This document shows positions 5,869 through 5,903 of a DNA stretch of 5,903 nt, piece after piece. Origin of the DNA: Candidatus Omnitrophota bacterium (GTDB lineage Bacteria > Ratteibacteria > UBA8468 > MWAK01); contig JAPLMK010000067.1 in NCBI GenBank assembly GCA_026387085.1, positions 1 to 5,903 on the forward strand, written 5' to 3'. The notes beneath the pieces were generated by a model. The model was given only the letters and a program-made list of their open reading frames with translations. It was not told the origin of the DNA and did no database searches. How positions within the stretch are numbered: the first letter of the stretch is position 1; each line of letters starts with the position of its first letter. The position numbers and the translations under genes were made by a program.

Positions 5869-5903
5869 TCACCTTAATTCTTTCTTCAACAGCGCATCGA
5901 CCA
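5869..5903 (-). CDS. Probable 3' end of an upstream minus-strand gene (partial)
   Basis: On the minus strand the window begins in a frame reading VDALLKKELR and then TGA (5869-5871), a plausible charged helical C-terminus. It ends 21 bases before the ELM1-family start, consistent with an operon. Only ten codons are visible, so neither the product nor the coding nature is certain. Another frame also stays open across this edge and cannot be excluded. Confidence 0.35.
   Translation of the reverse strand, partial: VDALLKKELR

Noticed and set aside
1..5903. CRISPR array, tRNA or rRNA gene, transposase, toxin-antitoxin pair, or a defence or biosynthetic cluster.
   Set aside because: I read both strands and found no direct-repeat/spacer pattern, no RNA-gene landmarks and no proteins of these families.

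Overview
The window looks like chromosome from an uncultivated Gram-negative-type bacterium with an outer membrane. Base composition is moderate and coding is dense. The evidence is a seryl-tRNA synthetase of bacterial type, an ELM1-family protein of the kind usually found beside envelope-glycan genes, and a secreted repeat protein whose C-terminus resembles a sorting signal. Short dispersed palindromic repeats are also present, a style I associate from memory with Omnitrophota-like, Nitrospirota-like and deltaproteobacterial metagenome genomes. I cannot name the phylum with confidence.

Layout. From 66 to 1610 (minus) lies a secreted protein of eight tandem ~51-61-residue repeats, probably a beta-propeller, with its own promoter and the only strong Shine-Dalgarno in the window. 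From 1732 to 2466 (minus) lies a formylglycine-generating-enzyme-fold (SUMF1/PF03781) protein. About 30 bases upstream of its reading frame is a LOG-family (TIGR00730-type) protein, 2497-3120 or to 3195 (minus); the two are probably co-transcribed. A compact divergent region (3196-3371) separates LOG from serS (3372-4643, plus). It holds two back-to-back promoter candidates, a palindrome inside one promoter spacer, and a three-tier nested inverted repeat. serS converges on an ELM1-family gene (4768-5847, minus), with a nested repeat cluster between them. The last 35 bases are probably the 3' end of another minus-strand gene upstream of the ELM1 gene.

The genes do not form one pathway. serS is housekeeping (seryl-tRNA supply). 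The LOG protein is probably a nucleotide-hydrolase-type enzyme. The ELM1 gene and its cut-off upstream neighbour probably belong to an envelope-glycan operon. The propeller protein is an exported surface or periplasmic protein of unknown binding role. I found no convincing new multi-gene system. The most interesting observations are a palindromic repeat inserted in frame in the ELM1 gene, a second repeat that supplies that gene's C-terminus and stop codon, the structured LOG/serS intergenic region, an apparently leaderless serS, and the eight-repeat exported protein.
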